This document shows positions 38,864-49,480 of a stretch of DNA of 64,000 bases, piece by piece (within the stretch, counting starts at the first letter, position 1; every line of letters starts with the position of its first letter). The notes under the pieces are model-generated. The model was not told the DNA's origin, did not search any database, and saw only the letters and a program-made list of their open reading frames with translations. The stretch is from assembly GCA_030765055.1 (NCBI GenBank), contig CM060958.1, positions 2,043,063 to 2,107,062 of the forward strand, read 5' to 3'. Made by a program: the position numbers and the translations under genes. This stretch comes from Mantis religiosa. Its lineage: Eukaryota; Arthropoda; Insecta; Mantodea; Mantidae.

Positions 38864-39324
38864 ATATAATAAGTACATGTGCAATAAACGATCAATAAAA
38901 TAATTTAGCTATTGCACTCGACATAGCACACCGCCGAATGGCAATATATGACTAATCCAGTTCAAAACAAGGTCAGTGATAAGTCACATAAACAAATATG
39001 TCATCACTACCGCTGAAGCACGTGGTATCGTCTCATGTGCTTGAGAGCAAAGGAACCTCCTCTTTACTTCGTTTAAGAATTAACATGCATTTCAGATAAA
39101 CCAACTCTGTTGCGTAATATATTTAATTCAAACAGTTACGAAAATATAAATTTGACAATTCTCTTCCAACATATAAAGACATATCACCATGTTAAATAAC
39201 GAACTAATTTTTACCGCACAAGTCTGCACCACAACAGCAGCCAATGAGATGTGATAAGGTCACGTGACCATTAAGAGATACGGAGCAAGCTTATGTGAAA
39301 CAAAGAATAGAGGTCACTATGTTC

Positions 39325-39890
39325 CTCAAAATAAATATAGTATTAAAAATTTACTAAATTTCTTTAAAGAATATAAAATTCGTAATAAAAAATCTGATAT
39401 TTATTAATTTGATTGTTTAGATTGTGATAAATTTTATATTGGAAAGACAAAACGTAATTTAGAAACCAGAATGAAAGAACATTTTCGTAACATTAAGTAT
39501 AAACAAACTGATAAATCGGCCATAGCAGATCATTTTTGGTCATTTAACCATAAAATAAATCCAGAAGTTAAATTATTAAAACAATTAAATGGTCTTATAG
39601 ATTTAATGGTTTAGGAAAAAATATTTATTTTAAAAAATAAACATCGCATAATGAATTTTGAAATACCGGCAGTCGATTCTGTGTTTAAGTTTATTTTATC
39701 TTTAGATTTTGATAATTCTGGCAAAAACATAGTGACATCTAGTGAATGTAATGTTGACAACGTGGTTGTTTGAGCTGATGATGTGAATGAGTTTTCATAA
39801 AATCACGATTCTCACCAATTAATAAGAAAAATTTAAGATAACTGAAGTTTTATGTTACAAATTATTATATTTGTATAAAATAATTTAATT
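39325..39890 (+). pseudogene. Penelope-like element: GIY-YIG endonuclease end and 3' tail
   Basis: Penelope elements carry a C-terminal GIY-YIG nuclease. One frame reads ...KKSDIY, a TAA, then FDCLDCDKFYIGKTKRNLE (the FYIG half of the motif), TRMKEHF, a DKSAIADHFWSFNHKI block and a KNKHRIMNFEIP end. Stops at about 39,400 and 39,614 show decay. The 3' tail (GCTGATGATGTGAATGAG..., GAAGTTTTATGTTACAAAT) follows at 39,755-39,890. No RT domain is present. Confidence 0.75.
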
Positions 39891-42414
39891 TACATCTAAA
39901 TAAATGGCAAATACAAGGGTAATACTGAAAGTTGCAAATCAGATCATTTTAATGTGTAGATTTTTCTGTTACTTTACATGCATTTTTCCTTCATTCTGCA
40001 AGTTTGAAAATAACCTTATGATAGAAGTCTGTTCCAACTGCTTGAAGACTCTGAATATCCTCCACCATCTCATAGCATTGACCTCTCGCCTGCTTCTTAA
40101 CCAAAATATGATTTTGTCCACCCAATGTTCTGATACAAGTAGGATGATGCTTCATGCAGTATTGATGGTTTGTGTGCACATCCTCATAACTGCCCCAGCA
40201 GATTGCACTCTATTCGCACTCTCCAATACTCTGGCATTTTATTTAGGCTCAACATGAGACCAACTTCTCATTAACCAAAGCTTTCAATTATTTCTTGTAC
40301 TGCACTATGGAATTTGAACTCTAACAATAGTTTGTCAGGGATTTAGGTATGACCCTCGTAATGACATGACAAAATGTATTGTGTTTCTCATTTGTCATGT
40401 TCCATATCATTACAAATAAATGGCAGATAGATAATGACACTTGAATGTTTATTTTGCCAGTACTACATACTTCAAAGATAATAGTTGAAAAGAAGAGAGA
40501 AATAAAGAACCTAACTCACTATAAAAAAAAAAAATGATAAAATTGTTTGTTCAGAAAAATCTAATTCCCAAAAGCTTCTAGTACAACATTGAAGTGTTTA
40601 TATTAGAATGTAATGAGTGGAACATACACATACATTTTTAATGTAGTCTCTTTATGATGTAATACAAAATCTGTTGTGGTTTATGATTAATAATGGGAAC
40701 ACAAGAAATATATAAATATATAGGTTGGGGTGGTTGAGTGATTAGAGGCTGGCACAAGCAGCAGTGAAATGATCCTAGGTAATGCAAGAATATACAAGCT
40801 TTATGCCTTCGTTTGGCATTGCCTGTTTCTGAGGCTTTATGTTATTGGTATATCACAAGATCTCTGCAGGTCATTTGTGGGCGTAGGAACCGCTGTCAGC
40901 TTCTTGTGTTTGCATTGCTCATGTCTGCCCTTTGGTTAAATAACGATGCTGATGTTCCAGAATGTTGGAGTACATGCCACTATGAGTTTTAAGCACATTG
41001 ACCAGATTGGAACTTGCTACTCCAGTGCCTAACTAACTGATACACCAGACTGACTGTGTCATGTACACATAACATTTGACTCTCTGTGTTTGACAAAAGA
41101 GTAATTGAAAGTCTGGATTACTCTTTGAAGTGATCTACTGTATCCTGGTCTTTGAAGATGAGTTTACTGTTCTTTTTTTGTATATAACATAATTATTAAG
41201 AAAGTACTCTTGTCATCATAACTTCTTTCTACTGCTCACAATTGTTTGCTTATTGTGTAAATATCGTTGTGTATGTATAATATTAAATAAGTTATTTTTG
41301 TATGAGAACTGTGAATGAAATGTGTGTGAATTGAACATATAAATAAATTAATTTATTGTGTACTATGTTGAGTTTGATGTATTTTAGGAACGTTGTGTTG
41401 GTGGCCACTGGATCCTATGACAAGCCTTTCCTTTTGTATCACTTCCTTCCTCATCACCTCTCTCTGATCCAGGTAAGGGCAAACAGAGTACGTACTTGGT
41501 ATTAGGACACTGATCACATTCCTTGATAGGAACAAACATGTAAAGATTCAATTTTGATGTAAGATAGCTGGACACTATGTGTAATCTGACCTGACTTGAT
41601 TTTCACTCACATCTTAAAAGTGAATTACTCATGACAGATCTAAGCTAAACAGCTGTCAAGATGACGCACCGTGTACACCCTCATAGCTCACCCTCCAGCA
41701 AACAATAACTGGAAGGTGACAGACTCTGTTACAAGCTTTTGAGAGCTTGCTGCATATGCTTATCAAAGCTCCTGTTTATTGTTGCATATGTTCTGATTTC
41801 AGTTTTCTGTGTTGCTTCGTCTGTGGTATATACTCCTACACCAATAAGTTGTAACCCCAAGGTCTTTTTTCATGCCCTGGGCAAGTATTTGTACACCCAT
41901 GCACACCAGATACAAGTCAGGGCTGACCTTCACTGATTGTACAGTCCAAGCCAAACTTCGTGACAGTATTCATCATTAGGTGAACAGATTAAAGAAAGAG
42001 TACAGAATGTTGCTGCAAAAGGAAAAATAACACATGAAACAAAATTCCTTTATTTCTTCACAGCATCATTACAAACATTTAATCATGTAAATAATATCAA
42101 CATAATACTAACAACAACATTCTCAGACCGTAACATATATCTGTTTAGTTTGAGCCTTGATTTGTAAAAATGCATATCTTCAATTCAAACAGCAAACAAA
42201 CATAAATGGAATACTAAAAGCATTACATAATTATAGAAATCATCACAAGTAGAATGCATAATTTCTTGTCTTCCATTTCTCGGGTTTCTGTCTTACTCTG
42301 AAAGCAAAGGCACATTAATCAATTAGTGGAAAATCTAAAGTTGTAAAAATATAAAAATTATCAAGTGTCAAAGTTCACATGACCTTCTATATTCACTGTT
42401 CATCAAACTGTCTT
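39891..42414. other. Intergenic, no gene seen
   Basis: Both strands were examined. A minus-strand stretch near 40.0-40.2 kb (VKKQARGQCYEMVEDIQSL) looks protein-like but I do not recognise it. AT-rich sequence with several AATAAA hexamers follows. Confidence 0.35.
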
Positions 42415-42780
42415 ACAAACACTTATTGCTCTATCTACTTCAAGATAAACATTATCTTATTGTAGGAATATAGTAGACTTTAAGTGATACTCAAATGTTT
42501 TGTCATGTCTTTGTATGTACAAATGAATAATGACTTGAGAAATGTATAAGTATTGGAAAATTCAAACAAATAACAAGGATTATTTTGGAAATGGTACACA
42601 CACAAAGAAAGAAAGACATAAATTGTATGTTTTAACAAGACATACAATTTTGTTCTACAAAAGTCATTCTGTATGAAGAGGACCTCTGAGGACATTCCCA
42701 AGGAATTCAAGATACACATTTTATTTATCATAAAAATGTTTTAAACATATGTTACTTTAATTAAAATTGTTCAGCAAGGG
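42415..42780 (+). repeat. Dispersed repeat D1
   Basis: The most complete D1 copy: CTACTTCAAGATAAACATTA, GTGATACTCAAATGTTTTG, AATGACTTGAGAAATGTAT, then GAAGAGGACCTCTGAGGACA and an AT-rich end. No target duplication recognised. Confidence 0.7.
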
Positions 42781-43212
42781 ACAGAAAATAAAATGAAAAC
42801 TTTTCTAGGTAAAGGAAGTTTTGGATTTGGTTGACATGAAGTATGACTGTCTGCAGCTGTAGTTAAAGTGAGGATGTAAATGAATGCTGCTTATTGTTGC
42901 TCCAGCAGACAGACTCATTTGTCTATACTGCAGCAAAACAGATAACTTGTACAGGGAATTGGCAATTGTAACATTTTCCTGTTGATAAACTTTGTTGCTA
43001 CAAATGAGGCCTTAGGGTCACTAACAAGTGTCTAGTCCTTACCCATAGTAAATAAAAGAAATATTACATCTAACCACAGTCCACATTTCTACACTTCATG
43101 AATCTAAAAATATTTTTAGAAAGTTATCTGTGGTATCTCAGTAAACAGAACAAGTCTTCCACGAATACAACTTCAACAATATTCTCTCACTCTAAACAAA
43201 GTTTCTTATATA

Positions 43213-44530
43213 CGAGGCATGTTTTTAAGTCAGTACCGTTTTGTGATTCCGCCGCCACAGCGCTACGGTCGGCGTTCCGCGCATGCGCGTTGGTTACCTA
43301 CATCTCTTGTCTACGCACTGACGCCATTACAGTCTGATTCTTCATTGTACACGTTGGTTACTGAGTGTTTAAGATGCCTCCGACAATCGTGAGTCCCGCC
43401 AATTGTGAAGTACGGGCTGTTATACGATTTCTTAGTGCTAAAGCCGTAAAACGAATTGATATTCATCGTGGGATCTGTGAAGTTAACGGACAAAACATAA
43501 TGAGTGATGGAATGGTAAGGAAATGGGTGAGAGCATTTAAAGATGGCCGCACAAATGTGCATGATGAAGAACGGAGTGGGCGTCCTTCGGTCGTTACTGC
43601 AGATTTGGTGCAGAAAGTGGACGAAAAGGTGAAAGAAAACAGACGCTTTACAATTTCATCATTGTGCGACTATTTTCCTCAATATTCTCGTAGTGTTTTG
43701 TATCGCATTGTGACCAAGAACTTGAAGTACCGGAAATTGTGTACACGTTGGGTTCCGAAAATGTTGACGGATTTGCACAAAACCCAACATTTATGCAGTG
43801 CATTGACTTTCCTTGAGTGGTACCACAATGAAGGTGAAGATTTTTTAGACCAAATTGTTACTGGTGACGAAACATGGGTGGCCTACGTCACACCGGAATC
43901 GAAACAACAATCCATGGAATGGCGACATTCATCATCACCCACAAAAGTGAAGTTTAAGCAAACAATTTCTGCCCGGAAAATCATGTGCACAGTATTTTGG
44001 GACAGAAAAGAAGTATTGCTAGTGGAGTTTCTGCCTCGTAATGAGACAATAAATACAGCGTCTTATTGTGAGACATGAACAATCTGCGCCGTGCAATCCA
44101 GAACAAAAGACGTGGCAAGTTGAGTAACGGATTGTTTTGCTGCATGACAATGCCCGTCCACATGTGGCTAATTGGACCAAAGATCTCATCAAATCTTTTC
44201 AATGGGAAACTCTAGATCATCCTCCATACAGCCCTGATCTGGCGCCCAGCGACTACCATTTGTTCCTGCACTTGAACAAACATCTGGGCGGTCAGCGTCT
44301 TCAAGACGATAACGAAGTCAAAACAGTTGTGATACAGTGGTTAACACGTCAGGCGGCAGAAGTTTATGAGGGGGGTATTCAAAAACTGGTGCCATATTAT
44401 GACAAGTGCTTCAATATTCACGGAAATTATGTAAAAAAGTAGATTAAGGTACAGGCTTTCATGTAAAAATAAAATTAATGCACGTATTTTTTTAATTCCA
44501 AAACGGTACTAACTTAAAAAACATGCCTCA
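43213..44530 (+). mobile_element. Mariner element 2, near full length, TA flanks
   Basis: TIRs CGAGGCATGTTTTTAAGTCA (left) and TGAGGCATGTTTTTTAAGTT (right, read inward) are flanked by TA at 43211-43212 and 44531-44532. Length 1,318 bp, typical of mariner. Its right end abuts a SINE2 tail. Confidence 0.9.
43374..44442 (+). pseudogene. Mariner transposase 2, two frameshifts
   Basis: ATG at 43374. The N-terminal HTH region (EVRAVIRFLSAKAVKRIDIH) and linker RSGRPSVVTADLV are intact. GDETWVAYVTPESK near 43,865 carries the first catalytic Asp. LLHDNARPHVANW near 44,140 has the second. PPYSPDLAPSDYHLF near 44,225 has the third, with D34D-type spacing. The frame slips by one base near 44,075 (TGA read as a stop) and again near 44,130. 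Otherwise the protein is about the usual 345 residues. Confidence 0.88.
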
Positions 44531-44532
44531 TA

Positions 44533-44985
44533 GATACAGTGAAACTGAAAACTTCAATGCCAAAGCCGGGATTTGAACCACAGATCTCCTGGTTTCCATC
44601 CAATCGCTCTTACCTATTGAGCTACCATGGCCAACATGCCGTCCTGACATTAAATTCTCCAATTGACTCATATAGTTCCCCGGTAAACCACTAGGTGCTC
44701 TCGTATTTGAGATACACTGTTTGTGGTGACTTACTATTATAAGTACCTGAATCCCAGGCTTCATCATTTAACTCTTTTTATTTAATTTATAATTTAATGT
44801 CAGGATGGCATGTTGGCCATGGTAGCTCAATGGGTAAGAGTAACTGGATGGAAACCAGGAGATTAATGGTTCAAATCCTGGCCATGGCATTGAATTTTTC
44901 AGTTTGACTCTATGTGTGTAAAACCTTAGCCTATACATGGCTAGTGTAAAGCAATGATTCATTTCCACCATTTGAAATAGTTTGC
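44533..44985. mobile_element. SINE2 head-to-head inverted pair with one 91-bp-type unit between
   Basis: A minus-strand SINE2 occupies 44,533-44,682 (B box GGTTCAAATCCC, A-box-like TGGTAGCTCAATAGG). A spacer at 44,683-44,770 matches one monomer of the 91-bp satellite (GGTAAACCACTAGG, GTGACTTACTATTATAAGTA). A plus-strand SINE2 occupies 44,800-44,985 (GGCCATGGTAGCTCAATGGG, GGTTCAAATCCTGGCC). Confidence 0.7.
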
Positions 44986-45278
44986 AATTAGTATGTAGAT
45001 GGCAAACAATTATGGCTACCAGTCGACCACAATATGAAAGCACTCGGCGAGAAGCATTACTAAAGAGTTACATCACAAGTGGGCGGAGTACCGCAGGTAC
45101 AGTGCGGATAACGCAAACATCAACAATATCGAGATACTTCCAATGTGATGTTCAGATGTAGTGCAGTTCAACACGGTGCTTCTTTAAACCTTTTCTTATG
45201 CAGTTAAAATTCGAATAGTATAGTGACAGTTGCAGTGCCCTTTGCAATAAAATTGGGTGTGCTTGTGTAGAGCTTAAG

Positions 45279-46640
45279 TATGGAAGCACCTACAAAGTTA
45301 AATACAAGAAAAGTATCCCATTCTTATATAAAGCATATCATATATCAGGTTATATAGTTCTGTAGACAAGAAAAGCAGGAAAAAATGGTTACTCGTACCC
45401 TTGAAAAAATAGCAGTTAGGACAGCAAAAATAGTGGGAATGTCTGGGAGAACCATCATTAACATAAAGTGCTTCATCAACTCGGGTTAAGGTTACTACTT
45501 CAAGGAAAAATCGAAAATCACGCAGAACCATATCTCTTGATGAATTTGATAAGTGCGTTGTGCGTAGAAAATTTTTGGAGTACTATGAACAGGAAAAGGA
45601 AATTCCTACTTTGAGGAAACTCCTGAACTTCATTAAATAATAAATAAACTTTCAGGGTGGCAAAGAAACATTTAGAAAAATATTGAAAGAAATTGGATTT
45701 CAATTTAAGACATGCAAAAACAAACGATCTGTGCTAATGGAGAAACCACAAATAGTTGCAAAACTTGCAGTGTACTTAAGGGGTGTTATTAAAAATGAAA
45801 AAGGGCCACGTAAACCAATAGCTTATACAGACTAGGCTTGGGTCTGTACTCACTGAACGTCAAGAAGTGCTAGCAATATGATGAAGTGCCAGGTGTTTTG
45901 ACTAATACTAGTGCTGATCAAAGACTAATTGTACATGCAGAGGGATCCATGGGATTTATTGAGGGAACTGAATTGATTTACAATTCAAAATCAAAATCAG
46001 CAGATAACCATGAAGATTATAAAAAGTGGGTAGAAGAGAAAGCATTGTTTTGCCACACTGTACAGGAAAATAAAGTCCCTAACACTTAATCTCGAAAGTC
46101 ACAGTTTATTCATTGGCTAACAAAAAAGAAAATTAAACATGATCCGTAACTGACAAAAAGTGAGCTTCTAGAGATAGTGAAAATTAATTAAAAAGCCTGT
46201 TTATTTACTTGATTTAATAATGGAACAAAGGGATTTTACAGTCTTATGCCTTCCTCTGTAGCACTGTGACAACCCTAGAGAGCTGTCTGGAATTAAACAA
46301 AGATTGCAGCAAACAAGTACTTTGATTACTTTGAGTAATCTGAAAGCTATGACAACAAGCTGCATAGCTCAAATTACCCAAATTGATTGGATAGCAGCAT
46401 GCAGACAAGTGAAATGAATTGAGCAAGATTTTAAGCACCGAGATGGGTTAATGGAGGAAACAATTGAAGATATAATTATAAATGTGGGTCTAGAGAGCGG
46501 CGATGATGACAATAAAGACTGCAATCGTGATGAATGTTATTTTGAGAATATGAATATTGAATCAAAAGGACGCAGGGACATGGATATAGCAGATGAGGGA
46601 CCTGAAACAAACATTCCCAGACGTGCTGCTTCCGAGAACT
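45279..46640 (+). pseudogene. IS630/Tc1-type DDE transposase, heavily degraded
   Basis: Recognisable pieces in changing frames: LEKIAVRTAKIVGMSGRTII (HTH), SLDEFDKCVVRRKFLEYYEQ, a GFQFKTCKNKRSVLMEKPQI block, PIAYTD (first catalytic Asp) near 45,830, RLIVHAEGSMGFIEGTELI and NHEDYKKWVEEKAL. A Cys-less acidic end (GLESGDDDNKDC) follows. Many stops; no terminal repeats found. Confidence 0.6.
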
Positions 46641-47457
46641 AACGCGAAGACATCAGCAGGCATGTACTGTTTTAATTGTGTGACTGTACATTCCCAGTAT
46701 CGCCTTTCCCCTCGCTTCCCCTCGCTCCACATGGTTCCCTAAGCTTCATGTAGTAAACAAAACAGTGCTGCCCTCCTTCAAGTGCATTCCTATCTTGGCC
46801 AACTAGTATGTAACAAGGAGATTGTGGACGGCAGTTAATAAGATATTGAATAAAGAATTTGTAACTTTAATTGTGATTTCATGAATTAACTGGACTTGTA
46901 CTATACAAGATGCATCAGTCAATAGTGCCAAAGCGATGGTTAGCATGTCAACAAGCACCTCCTATCAGGCAACCTAGCTAATGGAATCACTGCATGGAGT
47001 TTCATCTTCTTCTTCTCTTGGCATAGGACACAGTCCTGTTCATTTATGGTCCCCTATATCTTATACCATTTATTTATGTGTGGTAAGAGAACCACAGCTC
47101 TGAATCAGAGAGAGAAATCCAGGGATGGGTGATCAGCCTGATCCCCGGAATGGCAATGAAGGAAGTAGATGAACAGTTTTATCAAATTAGGTAAATTAGC
47201 AGAGGCTGTTGAAGCTGTGAGTAAAAATTGTGTATTTAAATGCATAAGGAAGGTGTCATGTTCAGAGTGACCATCAACAAGCCCAATGTTAACTTAAGAT
47301 TTGGGCCCACACACACGCTGACAGAAGTAAACTAGAGATTTCATCAGCCTATCCGCAGTTTGTGGACATCTGGAGCTCATGTCTTCATCACCTTCCAAAA
47401 TACAAGCTTTCAACAAAAATATTTATTTTTAAGGGAGTTTTGAATAGAACTGAATCA
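46641..47457. other. Intergenic, no gene seen
   Basis: No protein-like frames or repeats recognised on either strand. Confidence 0.35.
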
Positions 47458-47612
47458 AAACGAGTGGGATAGCTCAGACGGTTTTGTATATGGTTCGGGT
47501 TCAATTCCCGTGGCCAGCCTACCTTACGCATAGATTTTTCCAGGGATTTCCCAGGTCGCCAGCTGATTGCTGGGTACATTAATTAATTACACCCCCGAAT
47601 TTTCTGTCAACA
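47458..47612 (+). mobile_element. SINE3 copy, truncated tail
   Basis: GAGTGGGATAGCTCAGACGG (A box) and GGTTCGGGTTCAATTCCC (B box) precede CCAGGGATTTCCCAGGTCGC and TGATTGCTGGGTACATTAA, as at 13.1 and 16.8 kb. It lacks the GC-rich tail. Confidence 0.65.
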
Positions 47613-47765
47613 TTGTTTTGATTCTGGCTGACGATGTGGAAGAATTTTCACGAAATCGCGATCCTGTTCAATTTATAAGAAAAGTTTCATAATTTCTTAT
47701 CAGATAAGTGAAGTTTTAAGTTAAAAGTTATTATATTTGTATATATTTGTTTGCTTCACTGTTAA
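47613..47765 (+). mobile_element. Penelope-like element 3' tail
   Basis: GGCTGACGATGTGGAAGAAT, TTTATAAGAAAAGTTTCATA and GTGAAGTTTTAAGTTAAAAG parallel the tail at 39.76-39.89 kb and end at GCTTCACTGTTAAC. Confidence 0.5.
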
Positions 47766-48349
47766 CAGCTTCATATATTATGTATGTACAAGTAGTGTTT
47801 GCTGAGAGTTTCCAACATATGACTTCAGAAGTCATAATATAGGTAATGGTGATTACCTTTGTGTTTCCTTTACAGTTTATTTTCTGAGATGATTCAACCA
47901 ACTTTTTTAAAACAACTTGTATTTAGAAACACAGTGAGAAAGAAACTACACATTGCACCAATATGTAGCAAATGAAGAAAACATGCTGATGCACAATTTA
48001 TGGAAAATGATGTGTTAAAACCTAAGGATAATTATTTATTGTAATAACTTTATGCAAAAATCAGCAAATTTAAATCTTTGTTCATGCTTATAGTGTTATG
48101 TTGACAATTTAGTAGACTGGTTACAATGCATCTTAACTATTATCACTAAAGGCCGAAGACATGTGCATTTTTCCATAGGTATACTACACATGGACTGTAC
48201 TGTTATTGCTCATGCATGTAAACAACTGCCAGTAGATACAGCCTGACCATGACAACTGCTTCACTGCAACACAACATACAAGTATCTTGAATTACATTTA
48301 AATGCTTAGAGATACTGCTATTTCTTAACTATAATATCACCACACGGGT

Positions 48350-48565
48350 TACAATGTACATTTGTAAATTATCAAATGTGAAATTTCGATGCCTATCACT
48401 GAAGAAGTTTTCAAACAGTAAAAAGCTTCTTTTAACGTCACACGATGTCAGAGCTGCAAAAGTAAATAATTCCACTCTGTCATCTGGCATGTTTTCCTTC
48501 TTAATAATTTTCAGACATTGGCTTGATAATTGCTGTCTCTGCTTAGAATATTCTGTTTAGAATGG
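48350..48565 (-). pseudogene. hAT-like transposase C-terminal fragment
   Basis: The minus strand reads ...LTSCDVKRSFFTV, then after a frameshift ENFFSDRHRNFTFDNLQMYI. The SCDVKRSF plus N-L-Q/K-M-Y pattern is that of the hAT dimerisation domain in insect CGGBP1-like hAT proteins. Confidence 0.45.
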
Positions 48566-48843
48566 AACTGTTGGATATGAACTGAAGAGTTTCAGATAGT
48601 TGATGCAATATCAGAGACTTTGCAGTTACAATAGTCTAGTGACTATAGACTGAGTGACCAAACTGACACACTGACTGATGAGTCATCCAAGAGCTGATAT
48701 TGATGATATCGAATGATCTTGAAAACGTTTCTATTATACAACAACATAGTAAGTGAAGTTGAGTGTAAACATAGTGACTCATTAATCAAACTCAAAAATA
48801 TTAAATTGTACTTTGAAAATCATTTGTTCACATTTACCTGGAA

Positions 48844-49007
48844 CTAAAGAATGATACAGTTTATTGGTTGCTGTTTGGAAACTGGCTGTACTTCCTTTCC
48901 TTCTGCAGCATCTTTCACAATGTCCGCAACATTTTCAAAATCTGGAAATGCCATTGTGCTGAGTTTGGAGTGGACAAGAACTCCATTCACTGTCACCTCA
49001 AACGATC
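48844..49007 (-). CDS. MIEN1: Terminal exon of a MIEN1/SelW-like (Rdx family) protein
   Basis: Rdx-family proteins have a thioredoxin-like fold; MIEN1 is a small prenylated protein at the inner membrane face (family knowledge). The exon follows a good acceptor (TTTTCTTTGCAG on the minus strand), begins in phase 1 and reads SFEVTVNGVLVHSKLSTMAF. It goes on through PDFENVADIVKDA and ends CIIL then TAG, a CaaX-type prenylation signal like the CVIL end of MIEN1. The upstream exon with the CxxC motif should lie at higher coordinates; I did not find it within the window. Confidence 0.6.
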
Positions 49008-49316
49008 CTGCAAAGAAAACCTTACAGTTATTTGTTGCAAATAATAAACAAATTTAAATAGTGTTTGTTAACGTTGTTGCTTAGAAATGGAAGTACCTTC
49101 TGCATTAACAGCGCTGTACAAGAGTATCCCAAATTAGGTTTTAAAAAATCTAAAGAATACAGAATATTAGTTGGGTAGGAACACTCTCTCAGCCAATACA
49201 CAGTAGATAGAGAAGATATCACAAATTCTGTACCAAGATTTCAATGTAAATTGGATGGGTCAATTTCAGCTTTTCTTGATACCGATACTCGATACCAATA
49301 TCAATACCGTCATTTC

Positions 49317-49480
49317 TACTTCTATGGAAAGGTAGAATCAGACTGAAAAATTCAATGCCATTGCCAGGATTTGAACCACGGATCTTCTGCTCTCCGTTCA
49401 GCCACTCTAACCTATTGAGCTACTATAACCAACGTGCCGACATAACATTCAATTCTCCAACTGACTCATATTATTCCCGG
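49317..49480 (-). mobile_element. SINE2 arm bordering the 91-bp array
   Basis: On the minus strand: TTGGTTATAGTAGCTCAATAGG head, B-box-like GTTCAAATCCTGG, then GGCATTGAATTTTTCAGTCT. Its head end stops exactly where the GGTAAACC of the first 91-bp monomer begins. Confidence 0.7.

Noticed and set aside
40000..40257. Possible exon or ORF on either strand near 40.1 kb
   Set aside because: The minus frame (VKKQARGQCYEMVEDIQSL) looks protein-like but I cannot place it, and there are no splice sites or second motif to support it.
43213..44530. Host SETMAR-like gene
   Set aside because: It has mariner TIRs and a TA duplication, lacks a SET domain and has two frameshifts. It is a transposon copy.
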